This document shows, piece by piece, positions 9,268-17,321 of a stretch of DNA of 64,000 nt. Source of the DNA: an uncultured Gammaproteobacteria bacterium (GTDB lineage: Bacteria > Pseudomonadota > Gammaproteobacteria > Eutrophobiales > Eutrophobiaceae). The translations under genes were made by a program, and so were the position numbers. The notes under the pieces were generated by a model. It saw only the letters and a program-made list of their open reading frames with translations, was not told where the DNA came from and ran no database searches. The stretch's first letter is position 1, and each line of letters starts with the position of its first letter. The stretch spans positions 216,825 through 280,824 of the forward strand of contig CATOTD010000003.1 of the NCBI GenBank assembly GCA_951812995.1, in the 5' to 3' direction.

Positions 9268-9950
9268 TTGCGCTTGCCTGTTATGCGCGGTGACACCACT
9301 GGAAATTCTGCGGCGTTGCAGCAGTCCGGTATAGCTGTTGTCCATCGTCGTGTTGGCCGCTTGATGCGTGAAAACGGCATCACACCGAAAAGAACGCGCA
9401 AGTTCAAGGTGACAACGAACAGCGAGCATAAGTTCGCCACGGTATCGAATTTACTGAAGCGAGACTTCACAGCGGAGTTCCCGAACCAGAAGTAGGCGGG
9501 GGACATAAGCTACATCTGGACTTCGGTGGTTATATCTGTCGGTAATGCTTGATTTGTATTAAAGGCGAGTGATTGGCTGGAAGGTGAGTTGACCATCAGG
9601 GCCTTGCAGATGGCGATTACATTACTCTCAGGACACCATCAAAGGGGAGTATTCATCATACGGACAGGGGTAGTCAGTACTGTGCGTATAATTATCAGCG
9701 GATATTGTGTGAGCATGGCTTGCAGATGTCTATGAGTAGCAAAGGGGATTGTTATGATAATGTTGTTGTTGAGTCTTTCTTCAAGACGATGCAGGCCGAG
9801 CTTATATGGCGGCAGGACTGGAAAACCCGTCGGCAAGCCGAGACGTGGATATGCCAGTACATCAATGGTTTTACAACTTAACATCGAATGCATTTGGCAC
9901 TGGGTTGTAAAAGCCCCGTTGCCTTCGAAAGAAGGGCGGGGTTAAAGTGA
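9268..9950 (+). pseudogene. IS3-family transposase (OrfB) remnant
   Basis: Pieces in several frames reconstruct the C-terminal integrase-core half of an IS3-family OrfB: VGRLMRENGITPKRTRKFKV, then FPNQK with a stop, DISYIWTS, SQYCAYNYQRILCEHGLQ, SMSSKGDCYDNVVVESFFK, AELIWRQDWKTRRQAE, YINGF and finally HLALGCKSPVAFERRAG. At least two stops and several frameshifts are present, so it is long dead. It is bounded by IS5 copy 2 on the left and by a truncated IS256 element on the right. No second copy lies in the window. Confidence 0.75.
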
Positions 9951-9963
9951 GAGTTCCATGCGG

Positions 9964-11150
9964 CACAACAACGTAGTCCCTATTGATGAACAGGAACTGC
10001 AGGGCCATCTCAACAAAGTGGTACTGAAGACTGTGGAAGACACCCTTAACCAGATGCTGGACGCTGAGGCTGATGCGCTGGTGGGTGCTGATCGATACGA
10101 ACGCACTGAGACGCGCAAAGACGACCGGTCTGGTAGCTACACCAGGAAGTGCCGCACAAGGGCCGGAGAGCTTGAGTTAAAGATGCCGAAGCTACGCAAG
10201 CAGACCTTTGAGATGGCGATCATAGAGCGCTATCGACACCGTGTAGCGTCAATTGAAGAGGCGTTGCTCGAGATGTATCTGGCAGGTGTTTCAGTACAAC
10301 GTGTAGAAGACATTACCGCAGCATTGTGGGGTACCCGTGTCAGCTTAGGGACTATTTCAAAGCTCAACCAGCGTATCTATGGGCAGATTGAAGAGTGGCG
10401 TAATCGCCCCATAGGGAGTGATTTCCCTTATGTATACCTGGACGGTGTTGTGCTCAAACGCAGTTGGGGCGGTGCAGTGAAGAACGTTTCTGTTCTAGTC
10501 GCCATAGGTGTTGGGGACGATGGCTACCGCCGCATTCTAGGGATTGTTGAAGGTACTAAGGAGGATAAGGTGGGATGGTCAGGATGCCTGCGTCATTTGC
10601 AGGCACGCGGTCTCAAGGGCATCAGGTTGGTGCTCAGTGATGCCTGTCTTGGGCGCAAGGAGTCGATCGGTGACTTCTACCCCTAAGCTGGCTGGCAGCG
10701 TTGTATTGTGCACTTCTACCGCAACGTCTTCAGTCATATGCCTCGTGGTCGTGTCAAAGAAGTCTCTCGCATGTTGCAGGCTATCCATGCATCTGAATAT
10801 CTGGAATCTGCCAGGCATAAGGCCACGGAGGTCGAGAAGAAACTCAGGGACATGAAGTTATCGAGTGTAGCGGATTGGCTGGGTAGTGCATGGAAGAGAC
10901 CCTGACGTATTATCGGTTTCTGGCAGAGCACTGGATTCGCATTCGGACTAACAATCCTTTGGAGAGGATCATCCGAGAAATCAGGCGGCGAACACGAGTA
11001 GTGGGAGCATTCCCGGATGGCAACTCGGCGTTGATGCTTTGTGCGGCAAGGCTTAGACACATCGCGGGGAGCTAGTGGGGAACGCGGAAATATCTGAACA
11101 TGGATTTGCTCCAAGAGATGGATAAAGAAAAGGATTTTCAGATCGCGTAA
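9964..11150 (+). pseudogene. IS256-family transposase (type A), truncated and disrupted
   Basis: It encodes an IS256 mutator-type transposase lacking its N-terminus (VVPIDEQELQGHLNKV onward), including the first catalytic Asp region YVYLDGVVLKR and the second in LSDACLG. Lesions are a private TAA at 10684 (Glu to stop after DFYP), a one-base deletion near 10889 between WLGSA and MEETLTYY, and a TAG near 11073 after HIAGS. The last two are shared with the copy at 22526-23736. The Glu region (NNPLERI) lies after the frameshift, so no single frame holds the whole DDE triad. The ATG at 9958 is a chance start created at the junction. Confidence 0.8.
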
Positions 11151-11206
11151 CAACCAGATTTAAGGGAAAGCCAAATCAGAAAGTGCGAAAGATTATTGAC
11201 ACTACC
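9964..11206 (+). mobile_element. IS256-family element type A, copy A (5' truncated)
   Basis: Nearly identical to the full copy at 22422-23792 from the sequence ACAACGTAGTCCC onward. The first roughly 140 bases are missing and are replaced by the IS3 remnant. The right end, GAAAGATTATTGACACTACC, stops at the same base as in the other copy although the flanks differ. This shows a true element end rather than a segmental duplication. Confidence 0.8.
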
Positions 11207-11753
11207 AAGTGCCAGATAGACAGCCTTGTTGATGACTTTCTTGTCCTGGCGGATTTTAACGACTATGCAGTCAAGGTATGCGCTGGGGTATATCAGCACC
11301 AGTGGCCGATTGCCACGCAATCACCTTTGCTGTCACGCGCAAGAGCAGACTGGTTGAGACCGCCACGCCCTACATTTCCTGAAACAGCGCGACAATGTCA
11401 CAGGTGGTATTGCCTTTGGCATAGAGACTGAGAATCTTGTCATCCATACCGGTGTAGCGAGATGGGTGCTTTTTGACCATTGCTGGCACCAAGCTACCCT
11501 TTCTGTCGCGGGGTGTTTCCAGCTCGAATGCGCCCTCTTCAGTGCGTAGCATTTTATGACTGCGACCATTGCGGCTATTGGATTTTCCTGCCTACTCATG
11601 TCTGGCATAGCCAAGGTGTTCATCAAGCTCGGCATTCAGTGCTGTCTCAATGCTTACCCTGGTCAATGCCTGACGGAACGTATACAGGTCTTCTTCGGTT
11701 TTGATGCCCCTGGCAGTTTCACGTGCCAGTGACTTGATTGCTTCGGGTTGCAT
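11207..11753 (-). pseudogene. IS256-family transposase (type B), 5' part, disrupted
   Basis: It starts at ATG 11753 with MQPEAIKSLARETARGIKTE and ALTRVSIETALNAELDEHLG, a typical IS256 N-terminus, and runs to VINKAVYLALG at the junction. There is a TAG after GYARHE (near 11600), a TAG after FQEM (near 11372) and a frameshift near 11315. The last two are identical to those in the copy at 649-1527, so they predate the separation of the copies. Confidence 0.78.
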
Positions 11754-11806
11754 GTGCTTATCCTCAGCCCCTTCAGGGTAATAATCAATGATAAGCAGTT
11801 ACACAG
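11207..11806 (-). mobile_element. IS256-family element type B, 5' part
   Basis: The 5' portion of the same element as at 649-1546, in the opposite orientation, cut by IS256 type A at 11206. Its outer end is near 11793-11806 (AGCAGTTACACAG followed by TTTTTGGGG), 27 bases from the stop codon of the FwdD-like gene. Together the two partial copies cover most of the element. Confidence 0.7.
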
Positions 11807-11833
11807 TTTTTGGGGCTATCTCTGAGTATGTGT

Positions 11834-12181
11834 TTAAGTTGCAATTTTCTCAACTTCAACTTCTATCTGTTTTGATAAGGGCATACCTGATCCGGCGGTG
11901 TCACTTGCCATTAAGCAACTCGATGGCGGCCCGTAAGGAATAAACAACATGCCGGCCGGTAGGTCTTCAGGCTTTTTCCCTATGCAACGTACCGTAACGT
12001 GGCCTGTGTCGTTGCTGAGGCGGACTGCATCGCCATCGACCAAACCTAGCTTTTCCATGTCATTCGTATTCATTTCAAGGGTAGAGGTGACTGCTGTATA
12101 TTCATCCTTGAGTTTGCCTTGATTAAGCGTCGTCCCTTGCTTGCTTGAGCGACCTGGCACGAGGATCATCTTTTTTGACAT
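11834..12181 (-). CDS. FwdD/FmdD-like molybdopterin-dinucleotide-binding protein
   Basis: The 115-residue protein resembles the small subunit D of archaeal formylmethanofuran dehydrogenase, a molybdopterin guanine dinucleotide-binding double-psi barrel. Visible matches to the family pattern are GRSSKQGTTLNQGK near the start, EKLGLVDGDAVRLSNDTGHV (about residues 43-62), and the C-terminal LPAGMLFIPYGP followed by DTAGSGMPLSKQ and a final VEVEKI. It appears intact, with no stops or frameshifts. It stands alone between an IS256 remnant 27 bases downstream and an IS5 copy upstream. Before that IS5 insertion its divergent neighbour was the beta-RFAP synthase gene, which ties it to H4MPT one-carbon metabolism. 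The characterised Methylobacterium Fhc complex (FhcABCD) has no such subunit. Its real partner is not visible here. Confidence 0.75.
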   Translation of the reverse strand: MSKKMILVPGRSSKQGTTLNQGKLKDEYTAVTSTLEMNTNDMEKLGLVDGDAVRLSNDTGHVTVRCIGKKPEDLPAGMLFIPYGPPSSCLMASDTAGSGMPLSKQIEVEVEKIAT

Positions 12182-12236
12182 AATTGCTACTCTCGATTTT
12201 TAAGGAGCTTGATTATAAGCCTCGATAGCATCTCGG

Positions 12237-12251
12237 AACAAACTGTTTGTT
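12237..12251. promoter_or_regulatory. Inverted repeat upstream of the FwdD-like gene
   Basis: A perfect 7-1-7 inverted repeat, AACAAAC T GTTTGTT, lies 56 bases upstream of the FwdD-like start codon in the formerly divergent intergenic region shared with the one-carbon cluster. It is a candidate operator for a dimeric regulator. There is no other gene in 12182-12308, and no convincing promoter boxes were recognised. Confidence 0.35.
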
Positions 12252-12308
12252 AAATAATATGCATCGCAGACTTGGCATACCCAGGAGGCATACTCACAGA
12301 TTACAACT

Positions 12309-13607
12309 GGAGACCTCGAACAACGCTGATTCTGGATGGATTTTGACGCGAGCACCAGTCGTTGTCACCCGCATAGCGGGTGTGAAGGTCAAGGTCGGTG
12401 GTATTTGAGGCTGTGTTGCGCTGTTTGGGACTGCCAGGGCGGGTATTTCCGGAATTTGGGCGGAGTCAGGCTGTGGCCTGTCGTCGCTCGTGGAAAATCA
12501 GACGGCGGAAGTTGTAGCTCAGGTTGGCCATGGTCATGCGGGCCTTCGCACGGGTTTGGCCGATTGAGCGGATGGTCAGAGCCATGGGCCCTTTCTCGTA
12601 GCCGAACACAGGCGCGGATGGCGGAGCGTGTCGCGTTGCCCTGGCGAATATGCCTGGCCATGGGTTTGCCGCGTGGCTTCTTGCGGTGAATGTGTGAGCG
12701 GTACCCTTGCGCCTTCAGCCAAGCCTCATTCCTGGCCGAGCGGTACCCGGTATCGGCCCAAACCGCCTTCGAGCTGTTTGTCTCATCCAGAACCGAGGAG
12801 CGTTCATGCCCGTCGTAGCGAGCCGCATTCGTGCCAGTCTCACCCCGGATGAAGCGCCATTTGCGGTCAATGGACACGTGGTTCTTGTACCCAAAGTGCG
12901 GAACCGAAATATCGACAAGGCCAGTATCCTCCTCACCCTCCTTGGTGGTTTTGGCCTTTGAATACTTGACCGTCCAACGCGCATCGGTGTCTTTCTGCGC
13001 TGCCTTGGACAGATCATCGGGCCAGATGTCAGACGCGGCCTCACCTGCCTTGGCGAGCGCTTTCTCTTCTTTCGTCATCCGCTAGCGCGGGGCAGAGACC
13101 AACGTGGCATCCACAATCTGACCGCCGGTCGGTTTGTATCCCCGCGCGCAGAGCTGAGCTTCAAACGCGGCAAACAGGGCCTTGAAGACACCCGCCTGGG
13201 TCAGCTTCTCTCTGAAAAGCCAGATCGTCTTCTGATCAGGTGTCGGCTCCCCGATTTGAAATCCCAGGAAACGCAACCAACTGAAACGGTCACGAATGAG
13301 AAACTCCATCCGCTCATCGCTCAGATTGTGCATCAAGGCCAAGACCAGCACCTTGAACATCACAACGGCATCATAGGGCGGGCGACCCCCTTTGGGACGT
13401 TCCCCATAGCCAAGCGCTGCCACCAAAACGGGACGGAGCGCTTCGAAATCAACGTGCCGCTCCAAAACCTCAAGCGGATCTCCCATCGCCGAAAGCCGCG
13501 CCAAATGATCCGTCAAATCAAACAATCCAGGTGCGTGCATAAACAAAATCCTCCCACATCAAGTGAATCAGATCGTACCACAAAATGCACGGTTTTTAGA
13601 GGCTTCC
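12309..13607 (-). mobile_element. IS5-family element, copy 3, with 4-bp target duplication
   Basis: A 1299-base element with ends GGAGACCTC (12309) and GAGGCTTCC (13599-13607). The flanks carry an exact 4-base direct repeat AACT at 12305-12308 and 13608-13611, as expected for transposition by this family. Removing the element and one AACT joins the upstream regions of the FwdD-like gene and the beta-RFAP synthase gene into a divergent intergenic region of about 190 bases. Confidence 0.9.
12466..13540 (-). pseudogene. IS5-family transposase, dead copy
   Basis: It starts at 13540 (MHAPGLFDLTDHLARL) with a GGAGG ribosome site upstream and ends at 12466. A private C-to-T change makes the Gln codon in SAPRQRMTKEE into TAG near 13083. 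The shared deletion at SAIRACV/FGYEK removes the catalytic Glu. It would give only an N-terminal fragment of 152 residues. Confidence 0.82.
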
Positions 13608-13671
13608 AACTTACAGTATAGCGAGACGTTTTTGTGTGTCATAATAGCCAAGTTAATAATCCCTTAGTGTG

Positions 13672-14718
13672 ATGAATATCAATAATAAACAATCAAGCAA
13701 GCAAGCAAGTAAACAATCAGGGCGGGTTAGTGTCTGTGCGCCAGCACGGTTACACTTGGGGTTTCTCGATTTGCATGGCGGCTTTGAAAGAAAGTTCGGT
13801 AGTTTGGGACTCTCGATTACGAATGTTGCAACCGCACTGACGGCTGAATATGCGGATGATATTGCTATCACCGGATCGGCCGCCGCGCGCGCTACGAATT
13901 ATGCAGAACAAGTGTTATCACATTTTGGCATTAATGGTGGCGTTAAGATGTCAATTAGTGCGGCGATTCCAGAACACGCCGGCCTTGGCTCCGGCACACA
14001 ATTATCGCTGGCGGTCGCCTCAAGCATTGCTGCGCTATACGGATTAACAGAGCAAAACCCGAATCGTCTCGCGGCAATATTACATCGCGGTGCCCGCTCC
14101 GGCATTGGCATTGGCACCTTTATGCACGGCGGATTTATTGTGGATGGTGGGCGTGGCAAGCATACGGAGGTGCCGCCTGTTGTCAGTCGTATGCCGTTTC
14201 CAGAACATTGGCGTATCGTTTTAATATTTGATGACGCGGCGCAAGGGATTAACGGTGTTCCAGAGCGTCGAGCGTTTAATACGTTGCCGCCCATGGATGC
14301 GGCAATGTCGGGCTTACTGTGTCGATTGACCTTAATGGAGGTGTTACCCGCGATAAGTGAAAAAAATTGTGCGCGTTTTGGTCATGCGATAACTCAGATC
14401 CAAAATATTACAGGTGATTATTTCGCGGCTGTGCAGGGCGGCCGATATACGTCGCCTTTTTTACAACCAATGCTTGATATTATGCAACATGCGGGCGCAA
14501 CAGGCATGGGGCAAAGTTCATGGGGGCCGACAGGATTTGCGTTTTTCCCGAATGAAACAATGGCGTATCTAGCATTAAAAAACGCCCGTGAAGAATGGCG
14601 ATCTGAGTCCAGGTTGCGTTTTGTCATGAGCGGGGCCTGCAACACCAAAGCAAAAATAGCACTAAGCGATGCGAATCTACCATTGCTGAGCGAAACATTG
14701 AAAGTAAATAATTTATAA
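13672..14718 (+). CDS. mptG: Beta-ribofuranosylaminobenzene 5'-phosphate synthase
   Basis: Catalyses the first committed step of methanopterin synthesis, joining p-hydroxy/aminobenzoate-type precursors with phosphoribosyl pyrophosphate to give beta-RFA-P. It is a GHMP-kinase-fold protein of about 348 residues. Conserved segments are APARLHLGFLDLHGG with RKFGSLGLSI (about residues 23-50), the glycine-rich PEHAGLGSGTQLSLAVASS (about 102-120) and RGARSGIGIGTFMHGGF (about 143-159). It heads the H4MPT cluster. The start is taken at ATG 13672; a GTG precedes it directly and no clear ribosome site is seen. The first roughly 18 residues (NINNKQSSKQASKQSG) are low complexity and are encoded by a CAAG repeat. 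Confidence 0.85.
   Translation: MNINNKQSSKQASKQSGRVSVCAPARLHLGFLDLHGGFERKFGSLGLSITNVATALTAEYADDIAITGSAAARATNYAEQVLSHFGINGGVKMSISAAIPEHAGLGSGTQLSLAVASSIAALYGLTEQNPNRLAAILHRGARSGIGIGTFMHGGFIVDGGRGKHTEVPPVVSRMPFPEHWRIVLIFDDAAQGINGVPERRAFNTLPPMDAAMSGLLCRLTLMEVLPAISEKNCARFGHAITQIQNITGDYFAAVQGGRYTSPFLQPMLDIMQHAGATGMGQSSWGPTGFAFFPNETMAYLALKNAREEWRSESRLRFVMSGACNTKAKIALSDANLPLLSETLKVNNL
13694..13709. repeat. Tetranucleotide repeat (CAAG)4 in the start of mptG
   Basis: Four perfect CAAG units lie seven codons after the start, flanked by AAACAAT on the left and the right. Loss or gain of one unit would shift the frame of the beta-RFAP synthase gene. Four units is short for a classical phase-variable tract. 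Confidence 0.6.
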
Positions 14719-14742
14719 CGTTAGCGCAGGAAAATTAAAAAA

Positions 14743-15651
14743 ATGAAAGATACTTATTTGTTACACATGTTCAATCCAACTAAAAATGTGAGTCCGTTTG
14801 ATGTCAATATGGCCTATGAGGCCGCGTTTGATGGTGTTATTCCTTATTCTGAAGTCGTACTCAACGACATTCACGCATTAACACAAGACACCATTTTCTC
14901 GCGTGGTAAAACAGGTGTTAATCGCACCGGTATTTTTATTGGTGGTAGGGAATTTGGCTTGGCTATTGATATGTTTAACCGCGCAAAAACAGCGATGGTG
15001 CCGCCATTTGAAGTTTCTGTCTTTGCCGATCCAAGTGGTGCTATTACAACGGCGGCCGCTTTAACGGCGTGTATAGAAATCCAATTAAAAGAAAAAAAAG
15101 GTGAGACACTAAAAGGGATGCGTGTCGATATCATAGGCGGTACCGGACCGGTTGGTGTTTGTACTGGCATTCTGGCAGCAAATTGCGGCGCAACAGTGTA
15201 TTTGACCAGCCGCAGAGGGACTAAAGTGGCGACAGAATATGCGGCTGAATACAACGCAAGGTTTGATGTGAATATGTTGGGTGTGGATAGTAGTACGGAC
15301 GATAAGATAATGGCGTTTCTTCCCAAGACGCATATTGTTATTGGTGCCGCCAAAGCAGGTGTTCAGGTCTTGTCAAAGCGAGAACTAGATCAAGCAAGCA
15401 ATTTACTGGTCGCAGCCGATGTCAATGCGGTACCCGCACTAGGCATTGAAGGTGTCGATGTGCATGACATGGGGGCCGAAATAGCAGGCACGCCACAAAA
15501 AGCAATTGGACTTGGCGCATTAGCCATTGGCGATATTAAATACAAATTACATCTTAAATTATTTGAAATGATGAAAAATGCTGATCAACCATTGTACATT
15601 GACCATGAATATGCGTTTAAGGTGGCAAGAGACATTACCCGCCATCTTTAG
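14743..15651 (+). CDS. mtdB: NAD(P)-dependent methylene-H4MPT dehydrogenase
   Basis: Oxidises methylene-H4MPT to methenyl-H4MPT with NAD(P)+, the dehydrogenation step after Fae in bacterial formaldehyde oxidation. The 302-residue protein begins LLHMFNPTKNVSPFDVNMAY, then FIGGREFGLAIDM and PPFEVSVFADPSGAITTAAA. A Rossmann nucleotide fold contains DIIGGTGPVGVCTGILAA (about residues 129-146). The length and motifs fit MtdB rather than the related MtdA. A ribosome site (CAGGAAA) precedes ATG 14743, and the gene follows mptG by 24 bases, so the two are probably cotranscribed. Confidence 0.9.
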   Translation: MKDTYLLHMFNPTKNVSPFDVNMAYEAAFDGVIPYSEVVLNDIHALTQDTIFSRGKTGVNRTGIFIGGREFGLAIDMFNRAKTAMVPPFEVSVFADPSGAITTAAALTACIEIQLKEKKGETLKGMRVDIIGGTGPVGVCTGILAANCGATVYLTSRRGTKVATEYAAEYNARFDVNMLGVDSSTDDKIMAFLPKTHIVIGAAKAGVQVLSKRELDQASNLLVAADVNAVPALGIEGVDVHDMGAEIAGTPQKAIGLGALAIGDIKYKLHLKLFEMMKNADQPLYIDHEYAFKVARDITRHL

Positions 15652-15783
15652 ACGCATGTTTTGTGACTGGTTACTTACACCTGGGACTTACCTGGATGTA
15701 ATCACACCCTATATGTATAGCCTAAAAACTGCTTGCCGTTGGGTGATGAGATACGCGAGATGATGAATATGAGATGCATCAAT

Positions 15784-15951
15784 ATGAAAAAATTATTTAT
15801 TGTGATTACAGCCCTTAGTATAATTATTGCAGGTTGCACCGTTGGTCATAAGCAATAACCCAATACCATAGCTGGCATTTGCTTTGATCGATATATGCAG
15901 GGTGCGTATTTATCTGCTCAATGTGAACGCGCTGTGAAGTACGGGCAATAA
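15784..15951 (+). pseudogene. Very small lipoprotein gene with an internal stop
   Basis: ATG 15784 opens a frame with a signal peptide and lipobox (MKKLFIVITALSIIIAGC TV) that hits TAA at 15856-15858 after 24 codons. The same frame continues for 30 more codons with a plausible peptide (AGICFDRYMQGAYLSAQCER) to a second TAA at 15949-15951. It is either a decayed lipoprotein of about 55 residues or a 24-residue lipopeptide. It sits in the 520-base gap between mtdB and the ATP-grasp gene; the rest of that gap (15652-15783 and 15952-16171) shows no gene to me. Confidence 0.4.
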
Positions 15952-16171
15952 TATAGTGCGCATCTCATGGTGCGTAGGCCTCAACCATGCTTTAGATGCG
16001 AGAATTTGAGCAGGTAGCCTACAAATACGCCATACCAACTATCAATAACGGCAAGCTGTTTGCGTGGGCGCAATCCGTTACAAAAATACTGATCCAGGTT
16101 ATATGTGATCTGATTGATATACACCGGATGCCTTGCAAATTTGCCCAGGATTCATTCTTAGCAGGATTTAT

Positions 16172-17296
16172 ATGATGACAGACTTTCTTATTATTGCCCG
16201 ATCCGGAAGAGCATTAGCCGCCTCGGCTAAGCGCGCGGGATATAATGTGTGCGTAATGGATTGCTTTGCTGATGCAGACACAATCGCGCTTTCTGAGTCT
16301 ACCTTGCAGCTAGCATATAAGTGTAGTGGGTTTGTTGCCGAGTCGCTACTGACTCAAACGCGGGCCATTGTCGCCCGTCATCCCGGCATTAAAATTGTCG
16401 TTGGAACGGGGTTTGAAGTGAATACAGGGCTCCTTGATGCCTTGCGTGATTTAGCCCCCGTTTTGAGTAACAGCAACAATACCATTGCTACACTGAAGGA
16501 TCCAATCAGTTTGTGTGCGGTGTTGGGCCGCGCCGCTGTGCGTTATCCAACAACATCATTAACGCGCCCGACAGATGCAACTGGCTGGCTGGTAAAAAAA
16601 GCGGGTGGGATCGGCGGGGCTCATGTGCGGTGGCTAAGCCAAGTGGGGAATGTAGCCGCAGATTGTTATTATCAAAAATACATTTCCGGCATCGTTGCCA
16701 GCGCAGTTTTTTTAGCCAGGGGGCCCCATGCAGAGATTGTCGGCTTTAATCGACAATTACAAACAGATCAATTTACGGATATGCCATTCTTGTTTCAAGG
16801 AGCAGTGCGTCTGAATACTGTTGCAGAACAACATCGACAAGACATGCAAGCCATTATTGATAAAATCACACAACAGGTTAGTTTAACGGGTCTTTGCGGG
16901 ATTGATTATATTATTGATGAAACAGGTGAGATCGTTGTGCTTGAACTAAACCCGCGACCGCCCTCTACATTTGTATTGCATGAACAAGCAGGCTCATTAT
17001 TCGAGGCGCATCTCGCGTGTTTTGGCGCAAGCAAGGTCGGGTGGCCGTTTAAAGAGGGTGGCAAGTGCAGTGCGTACGCGATTTATTACGCTAACCAGGC
17101 CGTACAAATCAGCAACACAACAACTTGGCCGGCTTGGGTTAAAGACAGACCCGGCAAGGATACATGCGTTGCCGCAGAGTTTCCTGTGTGTACGGTGTAT
17201 GCAGAAGCGGGCACAACTGAAAATGCCATGGCAGTGCTACAGCAACGACTGATTATGATTGACGCGATCGTCACGGCACAGCAACATGCGGCCTGA
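16172..17296 (+). CDS. ATP-grasp protein of the methylotrophy cluster (orf17-type)
   Basis: A 374-residue ATP-grasp protein directly upstream of mch, like the gene usually called orf17 in H4MPT clusters of methylotrophs. Its role there is not biochemically settled; cofactor synthesis or maturation is assumed. The N-terminus (FLIIARSGRALAASAKRAGY) forms the pre-ATP-grasp fold. GWLVKKAGGIGGAHVRW (about residues 129-145) is the ATP-grasp lid region, and GIDYIIDETGEIVVLELNPR (about 246-265) holds the Mg-binding acidic and Asn residues. The start is at ATG 16172 or the adjacent ATG 16175, with GCAGGA upstream; a TTG at 16133 is less likely. Confidence 0.78.
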   Translation: MMTDFLIIARSGRALAASAKRAGYNVCVMDCFADADTIALSESTLQLAYKCSGFVAESLLTQTRAIVARHPGIKIVVGTGFEVNTGLLDALRDLAPVLSNSNNTIATLKDPISLCAVLGRAAVRYPTTSLTRPTDATGWLVKKAGGIGGAHVRWLSQVGNVAADCYYQKYISGIVASAVFLARGPHAEIVGFNRQLQTDQFTDMPFLFQGAVRLNTVAEQHRQDMQAIIDKITQQVSLTGLCGIDYIIDETGEIVVLELNPRPPSTFVLHEQAGSLFEAHLACFGASKVGWPFKEGGKCSAYAIYYANQAVQISNTTTWPAWVKDRPGKDTCVAAEFPVCTVYAEAGTTENAMAVLQQRLIMIDAIVTAQQHAA

Positions 17297-17321
17297 AAAC
17301 TTATAACATACAGGCGTGTAA

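Noticed and set aside
10870..10910. Programmed frameshift in IS256 type A
   Set aside because: No slippery heptamer or A-run at the shift; further stops follow, so mutation is more likely.
1..13607. Composite transposon formed by IS5 copies around the metal pump
   Set aside because: The copies are dead and only copy 3 has a target duplication, so movement as a unit is not supported; only recombination remains plausible.
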